A DNA stretch of 64,000 nt from Amycolatopsis mediterranei (GTDB lineage: Bacteria; Actinomycetota; Actinomycetes; Mycobacteriales; Pseudonocardiaceae). The stretch spans positions 5,948,158 to 6,012,157 of the forward strand of contig NZ_CP100416.1 of NCBI RefSeq assembly GCF_026017845.1. Reading direction: 5' to 3'. Shown here piece after piece: positions 49,492 to 57,964 of this stretch; position 1 is the stretch's first letter, and each line of letters opens with the position of its first letter. A program made the position numbers and the translations under genes. Under the pieces are notes generated by a model. That model worked only from the letters and a program-made list of their open reading frames with translations. It was not told the DNA's origin and did not search any database.

Positions 49492-49968
49492 TCAAGCCGT
49501 CCGGCTCGGGCGGTCCGATGGCGGCCACACGTACGGCAAGTCCGGCGGCACCCCCGGGAACCGCGTGCCGTAGTGGTCCGGATCCTTGCGCACCAGCGCC
49601 GACTGGTGGCTGCGGTGGAGCGCTTCGTCGCCCAGCCACGGCGGCACGTCACCCGCCGCCTTGAGCTCGGCCTGCGTCCGGACCTCGGGACCGCCCACCG
49701 ATCGGGTGAACTCCTCTCCCAGCTTGACCGCGCACGTGTCCGCCGCGCCCAGCTCGCACCACACCGCGCAGACCTCGAGGCCGTAGCGCGTCAACGCCTC
49801 CTCGTACCCCGTCCACATCTTCGCCGCCGGGTGGTGGCGCCAGCCGTAGCCGGGGATCACGAGCGCGCGCAGCACCTGGAGCGCCTCCACGCGCTGCTTG
49901 CCGAGGCGGCGGCGGTCGAGCGTGCGGGCGCTGGCGGTGAAGTCGGCGCACGGCAGGAACGTCTGCAT
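49492..49968 (-). CDS. MSMEG_6728-family protein
   Basis: 158 residues, starting MQTFLPCADFTASARTLDRR, then RLGKQRVEALQVLRAL, GWRHHPAAKMWTGYEEAL and WLGDEALHRSHQSALVRKDP. This matches the MSMEG_6728 family, related to pyrimidine-dimer DNA glycosylases (T4 endonuclease V-like fold). The conserved RLGKQRVE and HRSH residues are present. DNA-repair activity is a family-based guess; none is proven for this branch. Confidence 0.85.
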   Translation of the reverse strand: MQTFLPCADFTASARTLDRRRLGKQRVEALQVLRALVIPGYGWRHHPAAKMWTGYEEALTRYGLEVCAVWCELGAADTCAVKLGEEFTRSVGGPEVRTQAELKAAGDVPPWLGDEALHRSHQSALVRKDPDHYGTRFPGVPPDLPYVWPPSDRPSRTA

Positions 49969-50054
49969 CCGGGCCGGGTACCCCGGCACCCGGCCGCCGA
50001 CGCGGGGGAAGATCCCCCGCGGCGGCCCCGACCGTGCGACCGGGGCCGCGACGT

Positions 50055-50360
50055 TCACCGGGGGGCGCCGGGTCCCCGGGTCGTGACGGCCGCTTCCGGT
50101 TCGACGCTCACCCGCGGGCGCAGGGGCCGCGCTTCGAGGCCCTCGACGTCGATCACCAGGAACCAGTGGGCGTTGGCCGGGATGTGGATCTTGAACATCG
50201 GCGCGGTGGCCACCCCGCCGTGCATCCGGTAGTACTGCCGGCGCCGGTAGGCCTGGAAGTTGACCGCGGTCAGCAGCCTGACGTTGGCCATCGCGTCCAG
50301 GCGGATGGTGACCACCGCGTCTCTTCGCACCTTTCCCAGGTCGAACACGCTCGCTTCCAT
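50055..50360 (-). CDS. DUF1883 domain protein
   Basis: 101 residues. FDLGKVRRDAVVTIRLDAMANVRLL (in parts), NFQAYRRRQYYRMHGG and HWFLVIDVEGL are the core of DUF1883, a small all-beta domain sometimes fused to TIR in other bacteria. Here it stands alone with a basic tail. GAGGGA precedes the ATG. Function unknown; no TIR or other defence gene is adjacent. Confidence 0.85.
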   Translation of the reverse strand: MEASVFDLGKVRRDAVVTIRLDAMANVRLLTAVNFQAYRRRQYYRMHGGVATAPMFKIHIPANAHWFLVIDVEGLEARPLRPRVSVEPEAAVTTRGPGAPR

Positions 50361-50462
50361 TTCGTTCCCTCTTCCACGCGTGGTTTTTCGATTCGAGTAC
50401 GACGGTCGCGGGCAGCGCGGATCGCGCCGCGGAGCACACGACGGCGGAAGATCGGAACGCGA

Positions 50463-51866
50463 CTAGCCGGGCCCGGTGCCCGGTTCGGAGGGCCGCCACA
50501 GCGGCACGAAGTCCCCGTGCGTCCAGGGGGACGCCCGGAAGTGGTGCGGAGCGTGCCCCGCGGTCAGGAAGGCGGGCGGGATGCTCGAGCCGCCGCCGGA
50601 GGCGACATCGGACGAGGACGCGGGCACGGGCGCGCCGGGCTGCGCCGGGGTCTCCCCGGGTTGGTGACTGCCGAGCCGGGCCTCTTGGCGCTGAGCCTTG
50701 CCTCGGTGTGCACCGGCGGCGGTCGCGGCGCAGCCTGGGCCAACCGGCTTCGCCGGCGCGACGGCTGCCGCGGGTCGGCCGACGACGGTCGGAACGACCT
50801 GCTGGTTCGGCGGCGGGGTGGTCACCGCCCGGGCGAGCGGGAGCACGGCCCGGACGGCGGAGCCGGCCACACGAGCGACAACGGGCCGCCCGGCCCCGCC
50901 GGCGACGGGGGTGAGGACGTGGGTCAGGATCGGAGAAGCACCGCCGAGCACGGGGCCGCTCACCGGCTTGACGGCACTGCTCAGAGCGCCGAGGAGACCG
51001 CTCACGGGCGAGGTGACGGCAGAGACGATCGGTGCGACAAGCGGCGCGGCGGTCTTGGTCAGCGGGGAGAGCAGCGCCTCGGCGGCACGTGAGACAGGCT
51101 CGAGCACCGGCACGGCCGAACGCACCACGGGCTCGACAACGGCGCCGGCAGTCGCGGTCACCGGCAAGACGACAGCCCCCACGGTTCGAGTGACGGGCTC
51201 GGCGCCGCGCACGGTGCCCGCCACAGGCGCGACAACAGCGGCGGCGGTTTCGCTCAGGGGCGAGGCAGCCGCCCCCACGACACGCGCTACCGGCGCAGCC
51301 GAACGCACGACTCCCGCCACCGGCGCCACAACCGCCGCTGTGGTCTCGCCCAGCGGCGAAGCGACCGCCTGCCCGACACGCGCCACCGGCGCAGCCGAAC
51401 GCGCCACCCGTGACACCGGCGCGGCGGCCGAACTCGAAGCGGCGGGCGCGGCAACCGCCCCCACAGCGCGCGTCACTGGCGCAGCCGAACGCCCCGCCGC
51501 AGGCGCCACGACCGCACTCGAAGCGACAGGCGCCACCGCCACCTTCCCCGTGCGCGAATCCGCCCGCACCGTCCGCGGAGCCGCGCCGGCCACCGCCTCA
51601 GTGCCCGGTCGCGAGATCCGAGTGGCAGCTTGTGGCCCACCCCGCGGCACGACAGAGACCTTCGCCGTCTGGGTTCCGTGGTCCGGCGGGACCAGCGCGT
51701 CCACCACCGCCGCGATCGGATCTCCGGTGGCCGGGTTACCCGGCGCCGCGTCGGCGTTGCCGGACGTCAGCCAGGACACCAGCCAGAAGCCCGCCACGGC
51801 TCCCGCCAGTATCAGCAGCCGGCGAGCGGCGACGGACGCGCCGCCCACCTCGCGAGCCCGGGTCAC
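50463..51866 (-). CDS. Ala/Pro/Val-rich repeat surface protein
   Basis: 467 residues. A signal or anchor helix near the N-terminus (LLILAGAVAGFWLVSWLTSG) is followed by about 300 residues of imperfect repeats, 33 or so residues each, built on VVAPVAG, RSAAPVARVVGA and SPLSETAAA. The C-terminal 90 residues are different (PPAFLTAGHAPHHFRASPW). Exported, low-complexity, likely wall-spanning. The opposite strand also stays open because of the composition but lacks a signal or start. No family recognised. GGAGG lies 9 bases before the GTG. Confidence 0.7.
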   Translation of the reverse strand: MTRAREVGGASVAARRLLILAGAVAGFWLVSWLTSGNADAAPGNPATGDPIAAVVDALVPPDHGTQTAKVSVVPRGGPQAATRISRPGTEAVAGAAPRTVRADSRTGKVAVAPVASSAVVAPAAGRSAAPVTRAVGAVAAPAASSSAAAPVSRVARSAAPVARVGQAVASPLGETTAAVVAPVAGVVRSAAPVARVVGAAASPLSETAAAVVAPVAGTVRGAEPVTRTVGAVVLPVTATAGAVVEPVVRSAVPVLEPVSRAAEALLSPLTKTAAPLVAPIVSAVTSPVSGLLGALSSAVKPVSGPVLGGASPILTHVLTPVAGGAGRPVVARVAGSAVRAVLPLARAVTTPPPNQQVVPTVVGRPAAAVAPAKPVGPGCAATAAGAHRGKAQRQEARLGSHQPGETPAQPGAPVPASSSDVASGGGSSIPPAFLTAGHAPHHFRASPWTHGDFVPLWRPSEPGTGPG

Positions 51867-52046
51867 GTCGGCGAACCTCCACGGTGAGAACAGGCCTGGG
51901 ACTTACCCTTCAACGCCGCCGGTCACACGCCTGCTACGGGCCATCCGGCGCGACCACACTTCCGGCCTAGTGGCAAATCCGAATCGAGACTCCAGTCGGG
52001 TGAGGTCGATGGTCCGGGTGACCGCTCAGCGATACCTCCGCCGACA

Positions 52047-52535
52047 TCAGGCTTCCTGTGCGCGTCGCCGGCCCGAGAGCGCGCCGAGTGCTGTCACGCC
52101 GTGCTGCAGACCTTCGCGGAACGTCGCTCGCTGGCCCGGGCTCAGGTCGGCCAGGAGCGCGTTCTCCAGCTCGCCGACCGCCGGCGCGCAGCCCGCGAGC
52201 AGCGCGCGTCCGGCGTCGGTGAGGCCGGCCAGCAAAACCCGTCTGTTGTCCGCTTTGGGAGTCCGCGCGATCAGGCCGCGCTTTTCCAGCGTCAGCACCA
52301 TTTCGTGCATGGTCTGCGGCCGCAGGAACGACCGGCGGGCCAGCTGCGCCGAGGACAGCGCGCCGCTGGCTTCGAGCACGGTCAGCGCCGTGTACTGCAG
52401 CGTGGTGAGCCCGAGCGGCCGCAGGGCGTCGTCGAGCAGGGCCCTGATCACCAGCTCGAGCCGTTTGACCAGGTAAAGGGTCAACGGCGCGCCGGCGGGG
52501 TGCTCCTGGGCGGAGGTGCTCACGGCGCCCATCAT
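52047..52535 (-). CDS. MarR-family regulator
   Basis: 162 residues. LTTLQYTALTVLEASGALSSA, recognition helix RPQTMHEMVLTLEKRGLI, and wing RTPKADNRRVLLAGLTDAGR. Divergent from the PaaK-like ligase with only 28 bases between the starts, so it surely overlaps that promoter. It may respond to a phenolic acid or a CoA thioester, as other MarR proteins beside CoA ligases do; inferred. Confidence 0.87.
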   Translation of the reverse strand: MMGAVSTSAQEHPAGAPLTLYLVKRLELVIRALLDDALRPLGLTTLQYTALTVLEASGALSSAQLARRSFLRPQTMHEMVLTLEKRGLIARTPKADNRRVLLAGLTDAGRALLAGCAPAVGELENALLADLSPGQRATFREGLQHGVTALGALSGRRRAQEA

Positions 52536-52563
52536 GACACGCGGCCGCCGCTATGCTCCGATC

Positions 52564-54009
52564 ATGGACCTCGGTCGGCAGACGCGCGTGCGGCAGGCGT
52601 TCGACACCTTCTTCGGGGCCGCGGAACCGCCGTCGGAAAACCCCGTCCTCGCGCTCTTCCACCGCACCGCGGAAACGGTGCCCGCGTACCGGAAGTTCCT
52701 GCGGGAGCACGGGATCGAGCCGCAGACCGTCACGACGATGGCCGACTTCGAGCGGCTGCCCCGCACCGACAAGGCCGGCTACCACCGGAAGTATCCGCTG
52801 CCCGAACTGCTCCGCGGTGGCACGTTCGACGACCTCGACATGATCGCCGTCTCCTCGGGCTCCAGCGGCCATCCGACCGTCTGGCCGCGGGCGCTCGAAG
52901 ACGAACTGCACGTCGCCCGCCGCTTCGAACAGGTGCTGGCCGGCGCCTTCGCCGCCGATCGGCGCCGCACGCTCGCCGTCGTCTGCTTCCCGCTCGGGAC
53001 CTGGGTGGGCGGCCTGTTCACCACCGCGTGCGTGCGGCACCTCGCCGCCAAGGGCTGCCCGATCACCGTCGTGGCGCCCGGCAACAACAAGGCGGAGATC
53101 CTGCGGGTGCTGCCCGAGCTCGCACCGCACTTCGACCAGGTGGTGCTGCTGGGCTACCCGCCGTTCGTCAAGGACGTCGTCGACACCGGCCTGGCCGAAG
53201 GCCTCGACTGGCCCGCGTACGCGATCAAGCTGGTGCTGGCGGGCGAGGTGTTCAGCGAGCAGTGGCGCGAGCTGGTGACCCGGCGGGCCGGGATCGCCGA
53301 CCCGGTCCGCGACATCGCGTCGCTGTACGGCACGGCCGACGCGGGGGTGCTCGGCAACGAAACCCCGGTGTCGGCGAGCATCCGGCGGTTCCTCGCCGGC
53401 CGCCCGGAGCTGGCCCGCGAGGTCTTCGGCGACGCGCGCCTGCCGACGCTGGTGCAGTACGACCCGGCGAGCCGCTTCTTCGAGGTGCACGAGGGCACCC
53501 TCGTCTTCACCGCGGACGGCGGCATCCCGCTGATCCGCTACCACATCGCCGACGACGGCGGGCTCCTGCCGCACGCCGAGCTGCTCGCCTTCTGCGCCGA
53601 GCACGGCTTCACACCGCCGCCGGGGCCGGAGCTGCCGTTCGTGTACGTGTTCGGCCGCTCGCTGTTCACGGTGTCGTTCTTCGGCGCGAACGTCTACCCG
53701 GAGAACGTCACCGTGGGCCTGGAGCAGCCCGGCATCAGCGACACGGTGACGGGCAAGTTCGTCATCGAGTCGGTCGAGGACGCCGACCGCGACCGCCGGC
53801 TGCGCCTCACCGTCGAGACGGCACCGGGCGCCACCGCCGACCCCGCCCGGATCGCGGCCGCCGTGCGTGCCGAGCTGGTGCGGCTGAACAGCGAGTTCGC
53901 GCACTACGTCCCCGCGGAGCGGCAGCTGCCCGACGTCGTCCTGCGCCCGGCGGGCGACCCCGAGTACTTCCCGGTCGGCGTGAAGCACCGCTACACGCGG
54001 CCGGCTTAG
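52564..54009 (+). CDS. PaaK-like adenylate-forming ligase
   Basis: 481 residues of the phenylacetate-CoA ligase/CapK branch of adenylating enzymes: VSSGSSGHPTVWPR is the P-loop (A3), LYGTADAGVLGNE corresponds to the YG.TE motif (Ala-Asp in place of Glu), IPLIRYHIAD contains the conserved Asp/Arg region, and the C-terminal domain ends GVKHRY. It should activate an aromatic or other carboxylic acid with ATP. No partner genes are next to it apart from the MarR regulator. The 3' end overlaps the TPR gene by 4 bases, convergently. Confidence 0.88.
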   Translation: MDLGRQTRVRQAFDTFFGAAEPPSENPVLALFHRTAETVPAYRKFLREHGIEPQTVTTMADFERLPRTDKAGYHRKYPLPELLRGGTFDDLDMIAVSSGSSGHPTVWPRALEDELHVARRFEQVLAGAFAADRRRTLAVVCFPLGTWVGGLFTTACVRHLAAKGCPITVVAPGNNKAEILRVLPELAPHFDQVVLLGYPPFVKDVVDTGLAEGLDWPAYAIKLVLAGEVFSEQWRELVTRRAGIADPVRDIASLYGTADAGVLGNETPVSASIRRFLAGRPELAREVFGDARLPTLVQYDPASRFFEVHEGTLVFTADGGIPLIRYHIADDGGLLPHAELLAFCAEHGFTPPPGPELPFVYVFGRSLFTVSFFGANVYPENVTVGLEQPGISDTVTGKFVIESVEDADRDRRLRLTVETAPGATADPARIAAAVRAELVRLNSEFAHYVPAERQLPDVVLRPAGDPEYFPVGVKHRYTRPA

Positions 54010-56579
54010 GGCCGGGCGAGCTTGCGGAACCGCTCGCGGCGCTCCTCGGCCGACGAGCCGTCGGCGATGTCGTCGTCGAACCACGAACACAGCGCCGCCC
54101 ACAGCTGGGCGCGGGCCATGAAGTCGTCCGCGGCCATCGGGGTCTGCTCGAGTTCCGCCACGTCCGCCACCAGGTGGTCCAGGCGGCGGTCGCACAGGCG
54201 GACGTACTCGCGGACGACGATGTTCGCGTCGAGGCCCGTCTTCGCGCGCGGGCCCGCCGCCCCGCGCAGCTGGGCGTGCAGGCTTTCCTCGCAATACCGC
54301 GGGAATCCGGAGATCGAGCCCGGGTAGCCGCACTCGGCCGCCCACTCGCGGAACGCGCAGATCGCCTGGTAGCGCGTGTACCAGTCCTGTTTCCCGGCCG
54401 CCAGGTTCGCCAGCTTCCGCCAGGCGTCGCGGTCGGCCGCGCGCCAGCGGTCGAGGGTGCGTCCGTCCGGCCGCGGGCCCTCGTCGAGCGCGCGGCCGCG
54501 CCAGAAGTGCGCCCGGCAGCCCGCGATCTCGGCGACGAGCCGGCGGACGTACCCGACCTGTTCCCAGACGTGGGCGCGTTGCGGGCGCAGCGGCGCCGCG
54601 CGGTCCGGGGAGAACGTCACCATCTCGAACACCCGGAACAGCTCGTGCCCGCGCAGGGCCGCCAGGTCGGGGTCCTCCCCCATCACCCAGGACCGGCGCT
54701 CCGGCAGCCGTCCGCTGTGGCTGATCGTCGCCGCGTGGTAGAGCTCCCGGACCGCGCGGCGGGCCACTTCGTCCCGCGATTCGCCGAGCAGACGCGGGTT
54801 GCGCGCGCGGTCGCGCAGGTCGCGTTCGCCGTGCGGGCCGACTTCGAGCATCGCCACCGCGTACACGCTCGCCGCGTTGTAGCACTCTTCCCACGAGCGG
54901 CGGGGCCCGGCCGCTTCGACGGTGTCGTCGAGCGCGCGCGGGTCCGGCGGCCAGCGCCGGTCCGGGCAGACGTCGGCCAGCCGGACGCGGCTGCCCGGGT
55001 AGGCGGGCTGGGGCTCGGGCACCGCGCCGGTGACCGGTTCGACGTCCGCCATCGCGCGCCGCACCACCGACCAGACCAGGGACAGGTCGAGCGCGCGGTT
55101 GGTCAGCTGCTGCCAGCTGCGGCGCCAGCGGCGGCCGAACCGCCGGTAGTCCTCGATGAGCCGCTCGATCTCGTACTGCGAAAGCGCGCAGAAGTACGAC
55201 CGCATCTCCGCGGCGCGCTGGTTGTACTCGGCCAGCTGCGCCGGGGTCGCCGCGCTGACCAGGAGTTCCTCGACCGGCGCGCGCAGCACGCGCCGGTGCA
55301 GCTCGAGCCGCTTCTCCCGCGGGATCGCGTACGGCCGGGTCCGGACGTCGAGGTCGATGTACCGGCGGAAGCGCAGTTCGATCGCCGCCCGCAGTTCGGC
55401 GCGGCGCTGCGCCCGTGCGTCGCCGGGGGTGCCCGCGGTGGTGCGGCGCACCCACCAGGACCCGGCCACGGAGTCGCCGTGGCCGAGCACGAGGGCGTGC
55501 CGGTAGCGGGCGATGAGCAGGGCCACGTCGCGGTCGCGGCCGGCGTGGCGGGGCTGGCGCGCGAAGTCGGGGCCGATCCACCAGCGGGCCAGCCGCGGGT
55601 GGCCCCGGCTGCAGACGGTGATCACGTCGTCGTAGGTGGCGAGCGCGTCGAGGTGCAGGTCCAGCTGTTCCTGCAGGGCGGCGATCTCGAGTCTGATGTA
55701 GACGTTGGCCGGGTCGAGGCTGATCGCGCGGTAGTACTCGGCGAGGGCCTCGTCGTAGCGGCGGTAGGCGATGAAGTGGTTGGCGCGCTGGTAGGCGTCG
55801 AAGAGCTCGCACGGGATCTTCGCGTCGCGCCAGGCGGCCCAGTGGATGTTCGTGCGGACGTAGGCGCTGCGCGGGATGACCAGCGCGGCCACCGAGTTGG
55901 CGGCGCGGTGCAGCACGCGCGGCCAGTTCGCGTCCTCGATCACCAGCGGGCTCGCGGCGAAGCGCGGGACGCGCACGAGTTCCAGGATGAGCTGGTGGCG
56001 GCCGGGGGTGTTGCCGGGCCGGACGGTGCCGGTGACGGTGAACGCGGCCGGTGGCTGGGCGAGCCGGATCAGCTTGGTCACGGCCTTCCACCAGCCGTCC
56101 GCGGAATCGCCGGCGTGCTCGACGATCTGGAGGAAGTCGTAGGAGCTGCCGGCACCCGGGACCGGCGTCGGGGTGTAGAGGCGGGAGTCGTTGAGGAACC
56201 GCTTGAAGGTGGCGGTCAGCTCGACGGCGGAGTCGATCTCGCGGTCGTGGCTGCCTTCGGGCCGCTCGTCGACGAACACCCGGATGTCGATCTGGTTGGC
56301 CCGGTAGGCGGCGGCCTCCAGCCGCGCCTTGCCGACGAAGTACAGCGTCAGGACGGCGGAGACGAGCACCACGGACGTCTGCAGGACGGTCCAGGTGATC
56401 ACGGTGGCGACCTTCGGGTCGCGCACGAACGTCCAGGCCTGGAAGAACGGCAGGTAGGGCACGACGGCGAAACCGGCCGCGACGAGCCCGGCCGCCACCG
56501 CCGCCAGCCACCACCGGATCCGGTGAGCCGCGGGCAGTTCGGCCTGGTCGAAGCCCCCGAGCCGACGCGCGTGCACCAT
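54006..56579 (-). CDS. Large membrane-anchored TPR protein, function unknown
   Basis: 857 residues. Two transmembrane helices at about 23-47 and 60-85; the remaining 770 residues are probably cytoplasmic. One or two TPR units are clear: ANHFIAYRRYDEALAEYYRA and ISLDPANVYIRLEIAALQEQ. The rest is helical, rich in Arg, Trp and Tyr, without catalytic motifs that I recognise. GAGGGGG precedes the ATG but is locked in a hairpin, described separately. No partner except DUF4326 upstream on the same strand. Confidence 0.8.
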   Translation of the reverse strand: MVHARRLGGFDQAELPAAHRIRWWLAAVAAGLVAAGFAVVPYLPFFQAWTFVRDPKVATVITWTVLQTSVVLVSAVLTLYFVGKARLEAAAYRANQIDIRVFVDERPEGSHDREIDSAVELTATFKRFLNDSRLYTPTPVPGAGSSYDFLQIVEHAGDSADGWWKAVTKLIRLAQPPAAFTVTGTVRPGNTPGRHQLILELVRVPRFAASPLVIEDANWPRVLHRAANSVAALVIPRSAYVRTNIHWAAWRDAKIPCELFDAYQRANHFIAYRRYDEALAEYYRAISLDPANVYIRLEIAALQEQLDLHLDALATYDDVITVCSRGHPRLARWWIGPDFARQPRHAGRDRDVALLIARYRHALVLGHGDSVAGSWWVRRTTAGTPGDARAQRRAELRAAIELRFRRYIDLDVRTRPYAIPREKRLELHRRVLRAPVEELLVSAATPAQLAEYNQRAAEMRSYFCALSQYEIERLIEDYRRFGRRWRRSWQQLTNRALDLSLVWSVVRRAMADVEPVTGAVPEPQPAYPGSRVRLADVCPDRRWPPDPRALDDTVEAAGPRRSWEECYNAASVYAVAMLEVGPHGERDLRDRARNPRLLGESRDEVARRAVRELYHAATISHSGRLPERRSWVMGEDPDLAALRGHELFRVFEMVTFSPDRAAPLRPQRAHVWEQVGYVRRLVAEIAGCRAHFWRGRALDEGPRPDGRTLDRWRAADRDAWRKLANLAAGKQDWYTRYQAICAFREWAAECGYPGSISGFPRYCEESLHAQLRGAAGPRAKTGLDANIVVREYVRLCDRRLDHLVADVAELEQTPMAADDFMARAQLWAALCSWFDDDIADGSSAEERRERFRKLARP

Positions 56580-56583
56580 CGAT

Positions 56584-56618
56584 CACCCCCTCGTGTCAGA
56601 TTACTCGCAGAGGGGGTG
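56584..56618 (-). promoter_or_regulatory. 5'-UTR hairpin covering the Shine-Dalgarno of the TPR gene
   Basis: Perfect 9-base inverted repeat CACCCCCTC / GAGGGGGTG with a 17-base loop. On the minus strand the 3' arm contains the GAGGGGG binding site, 4 bases before the ATG, so folding would hide it. The 5' arm begins 7 bases after the DUF4326 stop, within reach of the terminating ribosome. It can act as terminator or as translational coupling device. Confidence 0.7.
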
Positions 56619-56625
56619 CGTTTCG

Positions 56626-56934
56626 TTACGGCCCGTTATCCGCGAGCTCGGCGATCACCTGCGCGTGACACGGTTCGGGGACGCACCAGCACCCGAGCCG
56701 GCGGCCGCGGAGCCCGGGCAGCAGCGCGAGCAGGTCCGGCCGGGCCAGCAGGTACGCGCGGTACCGCGCGACCACCTCTTCGCGCGTGCCGTCCGGCCCC
56801 GGCCGGAACGGGCTGGCCAGCTTCGACCCCTCGAGGTGCCAGCCCCCGCGGTGCATGGCCCGCCCGACGTAGACGACGTCGGCGTAGTCCGGATCGTCCC
56901 GGTGCCCCTTCAGGTTGACGACCGTGGTCGGCAT
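56626..56934 (-). CDS. DUF4326 domain protein
   Basis: 102 residues. VVNLKGHRDDPDYADVVYVG, RAMHRGGWHLEGSKLASPF, then LLPGLRGRRLGCWCVPEPCH: the DUF4326 pattern with conserved GC.C....CH that may bind metal. Found in phage and bacteria, function unknown. AGGAGG precedes the ATG. Upstream of the TPR protein gene, 46 bases away, joined by a hairpin. Confidence 0.88.
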   Translation of the reverse strand: MPTTVVNLKGHRDDPDYADVVYVGRAMHRGGWHLEGSKLASPFRPGPDGTREEVVARYRAYLLARPDLLALLPGLRGRRLGCWCVPEPCHAQVIAELADNGP

Positions 56935-57189
56935 GCGGCCCTCCTGCCCGGCTCGACGGCTGCGACACCGTTGTCCACAATCCACCGGTTCGCTCTCCAT
57001 CCGGTTACACCCGATGGTCCATCTAGTGCAGATGCACTATGCTGAAGGCTCACGGTTGAGCCGTCAGCCGCTGCCGGACGTTCCCGCGCCCGGGCCGGCA
57101 GGCTGCCTCATGTCGGGCATCCCCCGTCCCGCCACGTCCGGTCCGCTCCCGCTGCCCGATGAAGCTGCCCGATGAAAGGGTGTGCCGCG

Positions 57190-57579
57190 ATGGTTCCGGA
57201 ACCACGCTCGGCCGACCACCAGCTCACCACCGACTGGCTGACCGCCGGCGGCCACATGTCCGTGCGCCTGCGCTCCCCCGGCACCGGCACCCTGCTCGTC
57301 GAGGTGACCGGCGAGGTCGACCTCGGCACCGCCCGCCGCCTCGACGTGCTCCTGCAGGACCACGTCCACGGCGAGCTCGGCGAACTCGTCATCGACCTGG
57401 CCGGCGTCACGTTCTTCTCCGTCGCCGGGCTGAACTCGCTGCTGCGCGCCCAGCTGCTCGCCGACGCGGCCGGGGCCCGCCTCACCGTGGACGCCGGGCG
57501 GTCCCGCGCGGTGCGGCGGCTGTTCACCCTGCTGCCGACCGACTTCGACAGCGTCGCGAACGTCCGGCCGGTGCCGTGA
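57190..57579 (+). CDS. STAS-domain anti-anti-sigma factor
   Basis: 129 residues. LLVEVTGEVDLGTARRLDVL and VIDLAGVTFFSVAGLNSLLR, SpoIIAA/RsbV fold; the phosphoacceptor position is the Ser of FFSVAGL. ATG at 57190 has AAAGGG upstream; an in-frame ATG at 57172 is possible. It lies convergent to the receiver-only regulator, and an RsbW-like protein lies 1.9 kb further on, its possible partner. Confidence 0.85.
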   Translation: MVPEPRSADHQLTTDWLTAGGHMSVRLRSPGTGTLLVEVTGEVDLGTARRLDVLLQDHVHGELGELVIDLAGVTFFSVAGLNSLLRAQLLADAAGARLTVDAGRSRAVRRLFTLLPTDFDSVANVRPVP

Positions 57580-57583
57580 CCGC

Positions 57584-57964
57584 TCACCCGGCCGCCTGAC
57601 GGCCCAGCCGCCGGACGGCTTCGACGATCGCCGCGTTCGGCACGCCCTTCACCAGGTACTCGGTGACGCCGGCCGCGGCGAGCCCGGCGATCGAGGCCCG
57701 GTCGGCGTAGGCGGAGAAGGCCAGGATGGCGGTGCCCGGGCTGCGCCGGGCGATCTCGCGGGCCGCCCGCGCCCCGCCGCCGCCCGGCATCCGGACGTCG
57801 AGGACGGCGACCGCGGGCCGGTGCCGCTCGGCGAGCCGGATCGCCTCGTCCGCGTCGCCGGCCACCGCGACCACGGCGATGTCCGCCTCGGAATCCAGGA
57901 CCTCCTTCAGGACGTCCCGGATCATCACGTCGTCGTCGGAAATCAGCACGCTCAGTTCGGTCAC
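57584..57964 (-). CDS. Single-domain response regulator
   Basis: 126 residues: only a receiver domain. Acidic pair SDDD, phosphoacceptor Asp56 in VAVLDVRMPG, Lys106 in YLVKGVPN. No output domain, so it works by protein contacts or as phosphate sink, as in CheY-like proteins. GTG start overlaps the histidine kinase stop (GTGA), which makes it the likely partner of that kinase. Confidence 0.9.
   Translation of the reverse strand: MTELSVLISDDDVMIRDVLKEVLDSEADIAVVAVAGDADEAIRLAERHRPAVAVLDVRMPGGGGARAAREIARRSPGTAILAFSAYADRASIAGLAAAGVTEYLVKGVPNAAIVEAVRRLGRQAAG

Noticed and set aside
50055..50360. DUF1883 as part of a TIR defence system
   Set aside because: No TIR, nuclease or other defence domain within reach; only the fusion in other species suggests it.
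50698..52476. Thr/Ala-rich plus-strand frame of 592 codons opposite the repeat protein
   Set aside because: No signal peptide or binding site; the minus strand has a proper start and anchor helix. It also runs through the MarR gene antisense.
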